A DNA stretch of 64,000 nt from Eubacterium sp. (GTDB lineage: Bacteria > Bacillota > Clostridia > Oscillospirales > Acutalibacteraceae), in assembly GCA_017446095.1 (NCBI GenBank), contig JAFSRN010000008.1, positions 124,001 through 188,000 of the forward strand, written 5' to 3'. The notes under the pieces are model-generated. The model was not told the DNA's origin and made no database searches. It worked only from the letters and a program-made list of their open reading frames with translations. Below are positions 24,494 to 36,012 of the stretch, piece by piece (the first letter of the stretch is position 1; every line of letters begins with the position of its first letter). Made by a program: the position numbers and the translations under genes.

Positions 24494-25568
24494 TATAAAA
24501 ATAACCGATTTTCGTAATATTGAAAACCTGAGTTGCGAGTTTGACGATGTGAACATCATCTGGGGTGAAAATGCGCAGGGCAAAACGAATCTGATTGAAG
24601 CAATCTATCTGTTTACCGGCGCAAAAAGCTTCAGAGGTGCAAGGGACAAAGAGCTTGTTAAATTCGGCAGCGAGTTTGCCAGACTGCAGACGGAATTTGA
24701 AGCAGGCGGCAGGCAGCAGAATGCGGAAATCAGAATAAAAGGCAAGCGCGAAGCGTCGCTTAACGGTATAAAAAAGAAGAGCGTTGCCGCGCTTGGCGAT
24801 GAAATAAAGGCGGTTATATTTTCCCCCGTTCATCTGAGTATGATTAAGGACGGGCCGCTTGAAAGGCGCAGGTTTATTGACGGCGCATTGTGCCAACTTA
24901 AAAGCGGATACAAAAATCTGCTTAAGGAATATAACCGTGCGCTTGTTCAGCGCAATAATCTGCTGCGTGATCTGATTAAAAATCCCGAAATGGAGTCGCT
25001 GCTTTATATTTGGAACACAAACCTTGCGCATATTGGTGCAAAAATTGTGTACCAGCGGTTCAGGTACATTGAGGCTATAATGCCGTTTGTTAAGGAAATT
25101 TACAGCGGTATAAGCAGCGGCACGGAAGAGATTGATATTAAGTATATCGGCGCGGTGGACAGCATTTGTGAAGTTGCTGAAATTGAAAAAAATATTATGC
25201 AGCAGCTTGACGAAAATAAAGTTCAGGATCTGCAAAACAAAACAACGTCAGTCGGCGCGCACCGTGATGATATTGATATACTGATTAACGGCAAATCAGC
25301 GCGTAAGTTCGGCTCGCAGGGGCAGCAGCGCAGCTCTGTTTTAGCGCTAAAGCTTGCGGAAGCGGCTCTGCTTGAACAGATGACGGGCGAAAAACCGATT
25401 GCCCTGCTTGACGATGTTATGAGCGAGCTTGACGAAAAGCGGCAGGATTATATACTCAACCGCATAAAAGGTCTGCAGGTGTTTGTAACCTGCTGCGACA
25501 AGGAACAAATCTTGCGGCTCAAGGACGGAAAAACAATACACATTGAAAATGGAAAATTGAGAATGTAG
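24480..25568 (+). CDS. recF: DNA replication/repair protein RecF
   Basis: A 362-residue SMC-like ATPase: Walker A WGENAQGKTNLIEAI, signature FGSQGQQRSSVLALKLAEA, and Walker B IALLDDVMSELDEKR. It loads RecA at gaps with RecO and RecR. It starts within yaaA. The last codons run into a heptamer repeat (GGAAAATTGAGAATG), so the C-terminal HIENGKLRM may have been altered by the repeat. Confidence 0.96.
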   Translation: MKINSIKITDFRNIENLSCEFDDVNIIWGENAQGKTNLIEAIYLFTGAKSFRGARDKELVKFGSEFARLQTEFEAGGRQQNAEIRIKGKREASLNGIKKKSVAALGDEIKAVIFSPVHLSMIKDGPLERRRFIDGALCQLKSGYKNLLKEYNRALVQRNNLLRDLIKNPEMESLLYIWNTNLAHIGAKIVYQRFRYIEAIMPFVKEIYSGISSGTEEIDIKYIGAVDSICEVAEIEKNIMQQLDENKVQDLQNKTTSVGAHRDDIDILINGKSARKFGSQGQQRSSVLALKLAEAALLEQMTGEKPIALLDDVMSELDEKRQDYILNRIKGLQVFVTCCDKEQILRLKDGKTIHIENGKLRM

Positions 25569-25664
25569 AATGGAGAATTAAAGGTGCTGCGCACAGCTAT
25601 TTATAATAGGTGAGGACGAAGTCCTTCTAAAATTCTCAACTCTCAATTCTCAACTCTCAATTAT
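25554..25664. repeat. Heptamer repeat pair (AATTGAG / CTCAATT) around a 50-bp insert
   Basis: The left arm at 25554-25588 holds AATTGAGAATGTAGAATGG and GAGAATT. The right arm at 25631-25664 has clear period-7 units: AACTCTC, AATTCTC, AACTCTC, AATT. The arms are roughly inverted. The right arm ends two bases before the remB start. Confidence 0.7.
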
Positions 25665-25665
25665 T

Positions 25666-25899
25666 ATGTATTTACATCTTGGTGAGGACACGGTTATCAC
25701 CGACAGCGGCGTTATCGGTATATTCGATATGGATACCTCCACCGTTAACAAAGCGACGCGCGATTACCTGTCAAAAGCAGAAAAGGATAAAAAAGTTATT
25801 TATGTTAATTACGACTTACCTAAAAGCTTTGTTGTAACAGACGACGCTGTGTACGTAAGTCCGGTTAATACAAGTACGTTGTATAAAAGAAGTAAATAA
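25666..25899 (+). CDS. remB: RemB/YaaB-like extracellular matrix regulator (DUF370)
   Basis: 77 residues. MYLHLGEDTVITDSGVIGIF and the DMDTST block are typical of RemB/YaaB, which sits between recF and gyrB in Bacillus as here. In B. subtilis RemA and RemB help activate matrix genes. No Shine-Dalgarno is visible: the 35 bases before the ATG are heptamer repeat, which seems to have replaced the native upstream sequence. Confidence 0.9.
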   Translation: MYLHLGEDTVITDSGVIGIFDMDTSTVNKATRDYLSKAEKDKKVIYVNYDLPKSFVVTDDAVYVSPVNTSTLYKRSK

Positions 25900-25904
25900 A
25901 TTTG

Positions 25905-28105
<2,201 letters not shown>

Positions 28106-28125
28106 AAGGAAAGGAGTGCTAAATT

Positions 28126-30669
28126 ATGAATGAAGAGATTCGTTACGATAACCAAAAAATCGTAGATGTAGAAATCAGTACAGAAATTCGTAAGGCGTTC
28201 CTTGACTACTCAATGAGCGTTATCGTTTCGCGTGCGCTTCCCGATGTGCGCGACGGACTCAAGCCCGTACACAGACGTATACTTTACGCAATGTACAAAA
28301 ACAGCCTTTACCCCACCAGCCCGTACAGAAAGTGCGCTACCACAGTCGGTGACGTGCTCGGTCACTACCACCCGCACGGCGACGCTTCCGTTTACGACGC
28401 TATGGTAAGGCTTGCGCAGACATTCTCAATGCGCCACATTCTTGTTGACGGTCACGGTAACTTCGGTTCCATCGACGGCGACCCGCCGGCTGCTTACCGT
28501 TATACAGAGAGCCGCCTGAGCAAAACTGCTCTTAAGATGCTTGACGATATAAAGAAAGAAACCGTTGACTGGGCGCCGAACTTTGACGATACGGAAAACG
28601 AACCCACCGTTTTGCCGGCGCGTTTCCCGAACCTGCTTGTTAACGGTTCTTCGGGTATTGCAGTAGGTATGGCAACCAACATTCCGCCGCACAATATGCG
28701 CGAGGTTGTTGAGGGTATGTGCTGCCTTATTGATAATCCCGAGGCGGAGCTTGAGGATCTGATGCAGTACATCAAGGGTCCCGACTTCCCGACTGCAGGC
28801 ATTATTATGGGCGCAAAGGGTATACGCGAGGCGTATGCTACAGGCCGCGGCAAAATCTATGTTCGTGCGCGCGCCGAGATTGTTGAAGCAAAGGGCGACC
28901 GCTTTAAAATCGTTGTTTCGGAAATTCCGTACGGCGTAAACAAGGCAAGGCTCATCACCAGAATTGCCGATCTTGTTAAGGAAAAGCGCCTTGAAGGCGT
29001 TGCTGACGTTCAGGACTATTCCGACCGCCGCGGTATGCATATTGAGGTTACCGTTAAGCGCGACGCAAACGCGCAGGTAGTGCTCAACAACCTGTACAAG
29101 CTTACCGATATGCAAGTTACCTTCGGCGCAATTCTGCTTGCGCTTGACGACGGCGTGCCGAAGGTTATGAACCTTAAGCAGATTCTTGAAAAGTACATAG
29201 CCTTCCAGAAGGATATAATTAAAAGAAGAACCGAGTTTGACCTCAAAAAGGCGCAGGAACGCGCTCATATTCTTGAAGGTCTTGCAAAGGCAATCGACAT
29301 TGTTGACGACGTTATCGCAACAATCCGTGCCTGCAAGGGCGGACAGGCAGAGGCTAAACAGGCTATTATGGACAAGTTCGGCTTTGACGACCCGCAGGCA
29401 AGCGCAATCGTTGCTTACCGCCTCGGTCAGTTAGCAGGACTTGAGATTGAAAAGATACTCAACGAACTCGATGATTTACACGCGCGCATTAAGGATTACC
29501 TTGATATCCTCGCTCACGAGGCGCGTATTGCGGAAATTATCAAGGAAGAATCACGCGAGATTGCGGAAAAATACGGCGACGAGCGCCGCACAGAGATTTC
29601 CGCATTCACTGGCGATGTTGACGACGAGGACTTAATCCCCGTTGAGGACTGCATCCTTACGCTCACCGAGCGCGGATATATGAAGCGCCAGACGGTTGAT
29701 ACCTACCGCGCGCAGAACCGCGGCGGCAAGGGCATTATGGGTATGTCGCGCCGTGAAGAGGACTATGCAAAAACAATGTTCACCTGCTCTACGCACGACT
29801 TTGTGCTGATTTTCACCAACAAGGGCAAGGTGTTCAAGATGAAGGGCTACCAGATTCCCGAGGCGTCGCGCACCAGCAAGGGCATGAACGTTGTAAACCT
29901 GCTGCCGCTTGAGCAGGAGGAAACCGTGTCCGCCATGGTTAAGATTCCCAAGGAAGAGGACAGAGCGTACCTTTGCATGGTTACGCGCAACGGCATAATC
30001 AAGCGCACCGCGATTAACCAGTACGACCATATCCGCAAGACGGGTATTATCGCAATCAATCTTGACGAGGGCGACGAGCTCTGCTGGGTTGACGTTACCG
30101 ACGGCGAGCGCCAGCTCATCGTTGCAACGCACGACGGTATGGCTATCTGCTTTAACGAAAGCGACGCGCGTCTTATCGGCAGAACTGCCCGCGGCGTAAA
30201 GGCAATTCAGCTCAAAGAGGGCGACTACGTTGTTGGCTTTGCTGTGTCCGTTGAGGGCAAGCAGCTGCTTACCGTAAGCGAAACCGGCTACGGCAGAAAG
30301 AGCGATTTTTCTGACTACCGCGTTCAGTCAAGAGCAGGTAAAGGACTGATTAACTACCGCACCTCACAGTTTGGCAAGGTTGCCATGATTGCGCCTGTTG
30401 ACGACGAAAACGACGTTATTATGATTACGACCGACGGTATTGTTATCCGCACGCACGCAGACCAGATTTCCGAAGTTAAGCGCCCCGGCAAGGGTGTTAA
30501 GGTTATGCGCGTGAACGACAATGAACGCCTTGCAACCCTTTCTATTGTGGACAGATATGAGGAAGAGGAATATGACGAAGTTGACGGCGAAGCTGTTGCA
30601 GAAAACGCTTCAGAAACCGCCGAATCCCCTGCCGAACCTGCCGCAGCAGAGGAAGCATCCGAGCTGTAA
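28126..30669 (+). CDS. gyrA: DNA gyrase subunit A
   Basis: 847 residues. The breakage-reunion domain has the catalytic Tyr126 in [11 protein letters not shown], and the C-terminal half has six beta-pinwheel blades ending in an acidic/Ala-rich tail. In the quinolone pocket the sequence is [10 protein letters not shown]: Ala87 is at the place of E. coli Ser83 and Asp91 at the place of Asp87. AAGGAGTG precedes the start. Cotranscribed with gyrB. Confidence 0.98.
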   Translation: MNEEIRYDNQKIVDVEISTEIRKAFLDYSMSVIVSRALPDVRDGLKPVHRRILYAMYKNSLYPTSPYRKCATTVGDVLGHYHPHGDASVYDAMVRLAQTFSMRHILVDGHGNFGSIDGDPPAAYRYTESRLSKTALKMLDDIKKETVDWAPNFDDTENEPTVLPARFPNLLVNGSSGIAVGMATNIPPHNMREVVEGMCCLIDNPEAELEDLMQYIKGPDFPTAGIIMGAKGIREAYATGRGKIYVRARAEIVEAKGDRFKIVVSEIPYGVNKARLITRIADLVKEKRLEGVADVQDYSDRRGMHIEVTVKRDANAQVVLNNLYKLTDMQVTFGAILLALDDGVPKVMNLKQILEKYIAFQKDIIKRRTEFDLKKAQERAHILEGLAKAIDIVDDVIATIRACKGGQAEAKQAIMDKFGFDDPQASAIVAYRLGQLAGLEIEKILNELDDLHARIKDYLDILAHEARIAEIIKEESREIAEKYGDERRTEISAFTGDVDDEDLIPVEDCILTLTERGYMKRQTVDTYRAQNRGGKGIMGMSRREEDYAKTMFTCSTHDFVLIFTNKGKVFKMKGYQIPEASRTSKGMNVVNLLPLEQEETVSAMVKIPKEEDRAYLCMVTRNGIIKRTAINQYDHIRKTGIIAINLDEGDELCWVDVTDGERQLIVATHDGMAICFNESDARLIGRTARGVKAIQLKEGDYVVGFAVSVEGKQLLTVSETGYGRKSDFSDYRVQSRAGKGLINYRTSQFGKVAMIAPVDDENDVIMITTDGIVIRTHADQISEVKRPGKGVKVMRVNDNERLATLSIVDRYEEEEYDEVDGEAVAENASETAESPAEPAAAEEASEL

Positions 30670-30768
30670 TATTTACAATTTATTCACCGCATATTAAAAC
30701 GCGTTCAAAGAAATACGGTTATAAATATACCGAGATTGCATATGAGAATGTGAAAGAGGAGAATCATA

Positions 30769-32397
30769 TTGGGCAAGGATTACGATATTGATAACATTCT
30801 CTCTGAATTAAAGCAACACAGAGATGATGAAGATAACCTTCCGCCGCCGCAACCGCCTATAAGCGCGGCGAAGCCTGATGCTGAACCCGAAGCAGAGGAA
30901 AAAGTTAATAAAGAAGTTCAGGAAGAAGCAGAGGAAGTTATCAGCGAGCCTGAAGAACAGCAGCCCGAGGAAGAGGAACTCCAGCCTGACGACGATTTGC
31001 CTGAGCCTGTCCGCAACGAAAGGCAGCAGGAGGTTGCGTCCATAAACATTATGGATATTTCCGAAGATGAGGGCAACGTTACGCTTGAAGCGGACGACCC
31101 GATTGAGGAAGAGGAAGAAGAGGAACCGTACATCCCCGGCACCAAAGGCAGCAAGGCGCGCAAAATTGCGATTGCCGTGCTTTCCATACTGCTGGCGCTG
31201 ATTATCGCAGCAGGTCTGTCAATGTACCTGTTTGCAAACAATATGCTCAACAACCTCATTGACAACAACCTCAACCCCGTTGCCACTACGGAAAACCCGT
31301 GGACGGGCATGGATAAGCTGATTGAGAATTTTGACCCGATTAACGAAAAAGAGGCTACCGAGCTTGCTTCCCTGCAGGATATGATAAGAGAGTGGTACTA
31401 CAACGGCGCGCCGTGCAGTTCCACCCACGTGCTCAACGTGCTGTTTATCGGCGAGGATACGCGCGGCAAGAATATCCTTGAAGAGGGTACGAGAGCCGAC
31501 TCCGCGATTATCGTTAGCGTTAATATCGACACAAAGCAGATTACGCTGACTTCCGTTTTACGCGACGCATGGTCGTACTATGAAACGGAAAAAGGCAATG
31601 CCGAAACGGGACAGTTCAACAAAATCAACGCGGCTATGTCGACAGGCGACATAAACTCTTACATCAATTGCCTGCAGAGCCTGTACAAAATTGATATTGA
31701 CAACTACGTTATTGTTAACTTTGACTCGTTTGAGGGCATTGTTAACGAGCTTGGCGGCGTGGAAATTGAGCTGACTTCAGCAGAGATTGACGAGATTAAC
31801 AACAACCCCAAGCGCTACGGCAACGTTACGATTAAAAAGACGTTTGACGGCGACAAGGGCAAGATTAAGTTAAACGGCAAGCAGGCGCTTGCGTACTGCA
31901 GAATCCGTAAGCTCGACTCGGACAACAAGCGTGCCGACAGGCAGAAAACCTGCCTTATTGAGATTTTTAATCAGACAAAGGACACGTCCAAAATCAAGCT
32001 TCTTAAAATCGTAAACAAGCTGATTCCGTATGTGCAGACGAGCTTCGGCAAGAGCGATATAGTTAAAATTGCAAAGTATGCGCTTACGCAGGGCTGGCTG
32101 AATTTTGACGTTTATATGCAGAACCTGCCGGAAAACAACCTAAAGGGCGGCATCTACTACGATCAGTGGATATGGCGACCGGACTACCCGGCGGACGCAT
32201 ATATGCTGCAGTCGATTATCTACGGCAAGTCGAATATCACGCTGGCGCACGTTCGCCCGAACACGGCAATCTGCCCTGATTCAGGCTTCTACAGCGAAGG
32301 GTACATTGCAATGTACACGGTTATTTACAACGACAGCTACGGCGAAGTTACCGATATTCAGACAACGGAAAAGAAAGAAGAAGAAACCTCGGAATGA
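30769..32397 (+). CDS. LytR-CpsA-Psr (LCP) family cell-wall ligase
   Basis: Begins with TTG (MGKDYDIDN), with AGAGGAG 7 bases upstream and no better ATG. Of 542 residues, the first 120 are a very acidic cytosolic tail (runs of Glu), then a transmembrane helix (about 128-150), then an LCP domain: LFIGEDTRGKN, RADSAIIVSVN, TLTSVLRDAW with the catalytic Arg/Asp, INAAMSTGD, YVIVNFDSFEGIV, and GKQALAYCRIRKL. LCP enzymes attach teichoic acids or polysaccharides to peptidoglycan. Its last codons and stop are duplicated 300 bp downstream by an insertion. Confidence 0.9.
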   Translation: MGKDYDIDNILSELKQHRDDEDNLPPPQPPISAAKPDAEPEAEEKVNKEVQEEAEEVISEPEEQQPEEEELQPDDDLPEPVRNERQQEVASINIMDISEDEGNVTLEADDPIEEEEEEEPYIPGTKGSKARKIAIAVLSILLALIIAAGLSMYLFANNMLNNLIDNNLNPVATTENPWTGMDKLIENFDPINEKEATELASLQDMIREWYYNGAPCSSTHVLNVLFIGEDTRGKNILEEGTRADSAIIVSVNIDTKQITLTSVLRDAWSYYETEKGNAETGQFNKINAAMSTGDINSYINCLQSLYKIDIDNYVIVNFDSFEGIVNELGGVEIELTSAEIDEINNNPKRYGNVTIKKTFDGDKGKIKLNGKQALAYCRIRKLDSDNKRADRQKTCLIEIFNQTKDTSKIKLLKIVNKLIPYVQTSFGKSDIVKIAKYALTQGWLNFDVYMQNLPENNLKGGIYYDQWIWRPDYPADAYMLQSIIYGKSNITLAHVRPNTAICPDSGFYSEGYIAMYTVIYNDSYGEVTDIQTTEKKEEETSE

Positions 32398-32708
32398 GGT
32401 TTCTTTGAGGCTGTCGAAAAAGTGCATAACCACGCCGAAGTTCTATAAGCGAAGAATTGTAGGGAACGATGACCACATCGTTCCGCGTGCGAAGCACCCG
32501 ATAAATAAAATCTATGAAAACCCGCAGAAACATTGAGTTCCTGCGGGTTTTCGCGTTTCCCGTTTTTTGCTCACAAGCGGTACCGTCGTACAGCAAAGTT
32601 CGCAAGAAAACGGGATTCTGCATCTTTTTCGTTCATCCTCACAGCGTGTCGAATTTGTTTCTTGGGTTTTTCGACACGCTGGAAGAAACCTCGGAATGAG
32701 GTTTCTTT
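32380..32708. mobile_element. MITE-like insertion flanked by a 27-bp direct repeat
   Basis: A 27-bp sequence starting GAAGAAACCTCGGAATGAGG occurs at 32380-32406 and 32682-32708. It is the end of the LCP gene plus its terminator hairpin (AAACCTC-GGAAT-GAGGTTT). Between the copies lie 275 bp with inverted ends, CTGTCGAAAAA on the left and TTTTTCGACACGC on the right. Inside are a GTAGGG hairpin (32459-32487) and a terminator-like hairpin (AAAACCCGCAG ... CTGCGGGTTTT, 32518-32552). No transposase is present. Confidence 0.6.
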
Positions 32709-32710
32709 TT

Positions 32711-32790
32711 TAGTGTTCAGTGTTCAGTATTCAGTATTCAGTTTTCAGTTTTCGGTTTTCGGTAGGGGCGGATTTCCCAATCCGCCCGCG
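32711..32790. repeat. Heptamer repeat (NTTCAGT) joined to a GTAGGG hairpin
   Basis: Seven units with period 7: GTTCAGT, GTTCAGT, ATTCAGT, ATTCAGT, TTTCAGT, TTTCGGT, TTTCGGT. They run directly into GTAGGGGCGGATTTCCC and AATCCGCCCGCG (32762-32790). Confidence 0.8.
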
Positions 32791-32829
32791 TGGGCACAGG
32801 AAACGCCCCCTATAACTGCAAACAAAAAA

Positions 32830-33013
32830 GGACGGAATTGCCCACCTGTACTAAAGGAGAACAAGGTTTAAATCGCCCGCTTTCGCCCACCTTGGCGATT
32901 AAAAATCGCCCGAATACGCGACCTTGGTTATTTATTTTAACGATGTTATTGTGCAAAAGAATAAGAACTGAGACTTATTATCCTTTAGCACAGGTGGGCT
33001 TACGATTCCGTCC
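32830..33013. repeat. Large inverted repeat between the LCP and phosphatase genes
   Basis: Left arm 32830-32858 GGACGGAATTGCCCACCTGT (then ACTAAAGGA); right arm 32981-33013 is its complement with a 4-base bulge. The right arm covers the last four codons and stop of the minus-strand phosphatase gene. The 120 bp between carry no gene, only GATTTAAATCGCC-like short repeats. Confidence 0.6.
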
Positions 33014-33638
33014 TGATTTCTTCAAGCGACTGCGGCGCTGTATCTATCACTTCCATTTTCTGCCCGCGCATCCAAAGCGACGGCGTTATGCGGCACCTAA
33101 AGCCGTAGCCTGCGTCCATCTGCCAGTGCGCCATTGGCGCTTCGGGGATGCCGAAGCTTGCAAGAATCGTCATCAGCACGCCTGCGTGCGCAACGATTGC
33201 AATGTTCTGATTTCCCGTTTTAATGCAGCCGTCAATCACCTTTTCAAACGCGGTGCACACGCGGTGCACAAACTCGGCGTTGCTCTCGCCGTGAGGCGGA
33301 CGCGCCGTTATGTCGCCGCGCAGCCACTGCTTAAAATCGGCGTTGTCTTTTAAGTCCTCGGCGGTCAGCCCCTCGAACTCGCCGAAATTGTATTCTATAA
33401 ACGAATCTATTACAATTTTGTTATTTTTGGGGAACATAATTTCCGCGCTCTGAACGGCACGTTTAAGAGGTGAAACAAACACCGCGTCAACCTCGGGATA
33501 ATGGTGCTTTGCCTTGATGTTTTTAAGGTCCGATATACTATCTGTTGTTAGGGGCAGGTCTGCATGCCCAATATACTGTGCGTTGATATTTCCCTTTGTT
33601 GTTCCGTGGCGGAATAAATACAGAGTGTATGATTTCAT
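33000..33638 (-). CDS. Histidine phosphatase family protein
   Basis: 212 residues with the phosphohistidine motif LFRHGTTKGN at the N-terminus, VFVSPLKRAVQSAEIM, the Glu-containing YNFGEFEGL, and the second His in VAHAGVLMTILAS. The family includes phosphoglycerate mutases and alpha-ribazole phosphatase; the substrate here cannot be decided. The C-terminus overlaps an inverted repeat, so the last residues may not be native. Divergent from the XRE regulator. Confidence 0.88.
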   Translation of the reverse strand: MKSYTLYLFRHGTTKGNINAQYIGHADLPLTTDSISDLKNIKAKHHYPEVDAVFVSPLKRAVQSAEIMFPKNNKIVIDSFIEYNFGEFEGLTAEDLKDNADFKQWLRGDITARPPHGESNAEFVHRVCTAFEKVIDGCIKTGNQNIAIVAHAGVLMTILASFGIPEAPMAHWQMDAGYGFRCRITPSLWMRGQKMEVIDTAPQSLEEIRTES

Positions 33639-33708
33639 CTTAAACTACCCCCGAAAACCTGCGCTATCAGCGCATTTATTACAAAAAATTACAAAAGCCG
33701 TTTGATTA

Positions 33709-33737
33709 TTTACAATGTGTATAATTGGTTATATAAT
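33709..33737 (+). promoter_or_regulatory. Promoter of the XRE regulator gene
   Basis: TTTACA (33709-33714), 17 bp, TATAAT (33732-33737). A short inverted repeat TGCGCT-ATC-AGCGCA (33659-33673) lies upstream between the divergent genes and is a possible operator. Confidence 0.65.
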
Positions 33738-33787
33738 GGTAAAGCAATACAAATAGTATAAAAATTCAGATATAGAGATGTTAAATA

Positions 33788-34399
33788 ATGGCTAAAGAAA
33801 AGTTATCCAAGTTTTCCGAAGTGCTGTCTCAGCTGCGCAAAGAAAGAGGTATAAGTCAAAAAAAAGCAGCGACTGATTTGGGAATTTCACAGGCACTTCT
33901 TTCACATTACGAAAAAGGAATAAGAGAGTGCGGACTTGATTTTGTTATCAAGTGCAGCGAGTACTACAACGTTACCACAGATTACCTGCTCGGCGTGAGC
34001 GATAACAGGAACGGTGTAAGCGCAGATTATTTTGACAGTGAGGTGGAAAATGAATCCCTCGCTGTTTTAATGCAAGCCACAAAGCAGCTGTTTGATATGG
34101 CTGTTGCGGTGTCGTCCGGCTCAAACGCAAGGCGTTTTGTTTACGACTACTATATGCTTGCGCTGTACCGCGGCGCGCTTACGCTTGCAAAGGCTGGCGC
34201 AATTCCGAAGGAGCTTTTCAGGATTGACTACACAGTGGCGCGTGAGCTTGCGGCAGCGGCAATCGCGGTTGAGGACGCAAAGTTCGCCCTGATTGAGGAC
34301 AGGTCGCGCACAGGTAAAGACGACACTGACTACTCGGCAATCACAAGCCTTGTTGAGCAGGCGGAGGGCTTTATCCTCGATAACTATATTATGGAATAA
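33788..34399 (+). CDS. XRE-family helix-turn-helix regulator
   Basis: 203 residues. The N-terminal HTH_3 domain is clear: SQLRKERGISQKKAATDLGI, SQALLSHYEKG. NVTTDYLLGVSDNRNG marks its end at about residue 77. The rest is an Ala-rich all-helical domain with no family I recognise, possibly for dimerisation or ligand sensing. The gene is alone with its own promoter and terminator; the target genes are unknown. Confidence 0.88.
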   Translation: MAKEKLSKFSEVLSQLRKERGISQKKAATDLGISQALLSHYEKGIRECGLDFVIKCSEYYNVTTDYLLGVSDNRNGVSADYFDSEVENESLAVLMQATKQLFDMAVAVSSGSNARRFVYDYYMLALYRGALTLAKAGAIPKELFRIDYTVARELAAAAIAVEDAKFALIEDRSRTGKDDTDYSAITSLVEQAEGFILDNYIME

Positions 34400-34406
34400 A
34401 ACACAG

Positions 34407-34431
34407 GCAGTCGCAATGCGGCTGCTTTTTT
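34407..34431 (+). terminator. Terminator of the XRE regulator gene
   Basis: GCAGTCGC, loop AAT, GCGGCTGC, then six T. Confidence 0.85.
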
Positions 34432-34432
34432 A

Positions 34433-34553
34433 ATTGAGAATTGAGAGTTGAGAATTTAGAATTTTTGGAGGGCTTTGCCCTCGCCCATTTTACTTGTTTG
34501 AGCGAAGCGAGTGACCTTAATTCTCCATTCTCCATTCTCAATTATCCATTCTT
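34433..34553. repeat. Heptamer arms (AATTGAG / TTCTCCA) around a 55-bp insert
   Basis: Left arm: AATTGAG, AATTGAG, AGTTGAG, AATTTAG, AATT. Right arm: TTCTCCA, TTCTCCA, TTCTCAA, TTATCCA, TTC. The arms are inverted relative to each other. The insert has small hairpins (GGAGGGCTTTGCCCTC). The right arm reaches into the last codons of mtnN. Confidence 0.75.
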
Positions 34554-35227
34554 TTAAGCGCTTCTAATATAATATTGCTCGAAATTTCGGCTGCGATGTG
34601 CTTGAAAGTCGGATAGTCAATCTGCACCGACTCGTCGCCGCCGTCGCTGATAGAGCGCAGCACGGCAAACGGCACCTTGTTTACATAGCAGACCTGGCCG
34701 ATTGCACCGCCTTCCATTTCACCGCAGATAGCGCCGAAGTCGGCAGCGATTTCGTCCTTGAGCTTTTGCGACGCAATAAACGTGTCGCCGCTTGCAACGC
34801 AGCCGCTATGCACATTTTTGCAGCAGGCGAGCGCCGCATTTTTAAGCACGTCGGTCATTGATTTATCCGTCGGGATTTTAACAACGTCGTCAAAAATCAT
34901 ACCCTTGATTCCGTCGACTGCCGAGGTGTCAAAATCATACTGGCAGACCTCGGTCGCAACAACGACGTCCTTGATAACAACGCTTTTTTCAAGCGAGCAG
35001 GCAATGCCGATGTTGATAATCCTGTCCGGCGAAAAGCGGTCAATCATCATCTGTGTGCAGAGCGCCGCATTAACCTTGCCCGGCGAGCACTGCGCAGCGC
35101 AGACACCCACGCCGTCGATTTTGCCGCTCACAAATTCTATACCGGCAATATCAGTAACGGTTTTTGATTCTAGTTTACTTTTAACAGCGGATATTTCCAC
35201 ATCCATCGCGCCGACGATACCTAACAT
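34538..35227 (-). CDS. mtnN: 5'-methylthioadenosine/S-adenosylhomocysteine nucleosidase
   Basis: 229 residues with the MTAN signature: GIVGAMDVEI (acid Glu), NIGIACSLE, GDTFIAS, GEMEGGAIGQVCY, and LRSISDGGD with the catalytic Asp. It splits adenine from MTA and SAH, recycling by-products of SAM and feeding AI-2 precursors. It stands alone. The C-terminal LKRMDN is encoded within a heptamer repeat arm. Confidence 0.95.
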   Translation of the reverse strand: MLGIVGAMDVEISAVKSKLESKTVTDIAGIEFVSGKIDGVGVCAAQCSPGKVNAALCTQMMIDRFSPDRIINIGIACSLEKSVVIKDVVVATEVCQYDFDTSAVDGIKGMIFDDVVKIPTDKSMTDVLKNAALACCKNVHSGCVASGDTFIASQKLKDEIAADFGAICGEMEGGAIGQVCYVNKVPFAVLRSISDGGDESVQIDYPTFKHIAAEISSNIILEALKRMDN

Positions 35228-35338
35228 TGTTTCTCCTTATAATTTATCATTAACCAATCACAAATTGTAGTCCGCAAAGGCAGCCTACCCAACATATAGA
35301 GTATTATAATATATAAATAAAATAAATACAAGTTTTTG

Positions 35339-35367
35339 TTGACAAACTTTATTATTTTTAATATAAT
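35339..35367 (+). promoter_or_regulatory. Promoter of the rpmH-rnpA operon
   Basis: TTGACA (35339-35344), 17 bp, TATAAT (35362-35367). The start point is near 35374, giving a leader of about 133 nt that includes a heptamer repeat. Confidence 0.85.
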
Positions 35368-35396
35368 ATCAACGCTATAAGTATGTCTTTAGCAAA

Positions 35397-35430
35397 AAAT
35401 TCCGAATTCCGATTTCCGAATTCCGAATTA
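35397..35430. repeat. Heptamer repeat (TTCCGAA) inside the rpmH leader
   Basis: Four units of period 7: TTCCGAA, TTCCGAT, TTCCGAA, TTCCGAA, then TT. It is transcribed with the ribosomal protein operon. Confidence 0.8.
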
Positions 35431-35506
35431 GTAAACGCCTATGCTATACCGCATAGAGAATATATAGATTAAGACCAGTTTAATCTTGAGATAAGGAGTG
35501 AAAAAG

Positions 35507-35641
35507 ATGAAAAGAACCTTCCAGCCAAAGAAGAGACACGCAAAGAAGGAGCACGGCTTCAGAAAAAGAATGTCAACAAGAAACGGAAGAAAGGTACTTG
35601 CTCGCCGCAGAGCTAAGGGCAGAAAAAAGCTTTCTTACTAA
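35507..35641 (+). CDS. rpmH: 50S ribosomal protein L34
   Basis: A 44-residue protein starting [18 protein letters not shown] and ending [10 protein letters not shown], the normal L34 size and pattern. AAGGAGTG lies upstream. L34 is a basic peptide of the large subunit. It starts the conserved rpmH-rnpA-yidD-yidC-jag-mnmE-mnmG-rsmG-noc-parA-parB block. Confidence 0.98.
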   Translation: MKRTFQPKKRHAKKEHGFRKRMSTRNGRKVLARRRAKGRKKLSY

Positions 35642-35673
35642 TTGACTGACAATCAAAAAACGGGGGCGGATTT

Positions 35674-36012
35674 GTGAAAAGTCAAACCCTAAAGGAAAAC
35701 AAGGATTTCCGCAGGCTGTATTACAGGGGCAAAAGTGTTGCCTCGCCCTGCCTTGTGACCTACGCTATGAGGTCGCGCGGCGGCGTACGTTACGGCATAA
35801 CCACGTCCAAAAAGATAGGAAATGCAGTGCAGCGCAACCGCTCGCGCCGCGTTATCAGAGCCGCACTGTCTGAACTTGAAGGGCAAATCGGCGGCAGCTG
35901 GGACATTGTTTTTGTTGCACGCAGCAAAACGGGTTATGTTAAAATGCAGCGGGTGCAAAAGGAAATGGAAGAACATTTTAAAAAACTGGGTGTTATCGAT
36001 GAAAACGGTTAA
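35674..36012 (+). CDS. rnpA: Ribonuclease P protein component
   Basis: 112 residues starting at GTG after GGGGGCGG. Family motifs: [15 protein letters not shown], and [19 protein letters not shown], the RNR basic patch that grips P RNA. It assists tRNA 5' processing. The last 14 bp overlap yidD. Confidence 0.95.
   Translation: MKSQTLKENKDFRRLYYRGKSVASPCLVTYAMRSRGGVRYGITTSKKIGNAVQRNRSRRVIRAALSELEGQIGGSWDIVFVARSKTGYVKMQRVQKEMEEHFKKLGVIDENG

Noticed and set aside
32514-32699. Short frame ending in ETSE like the LCP protein
   Set aside because: The shared end is only the 27-bp duplication around the insertion; no RBS or family.
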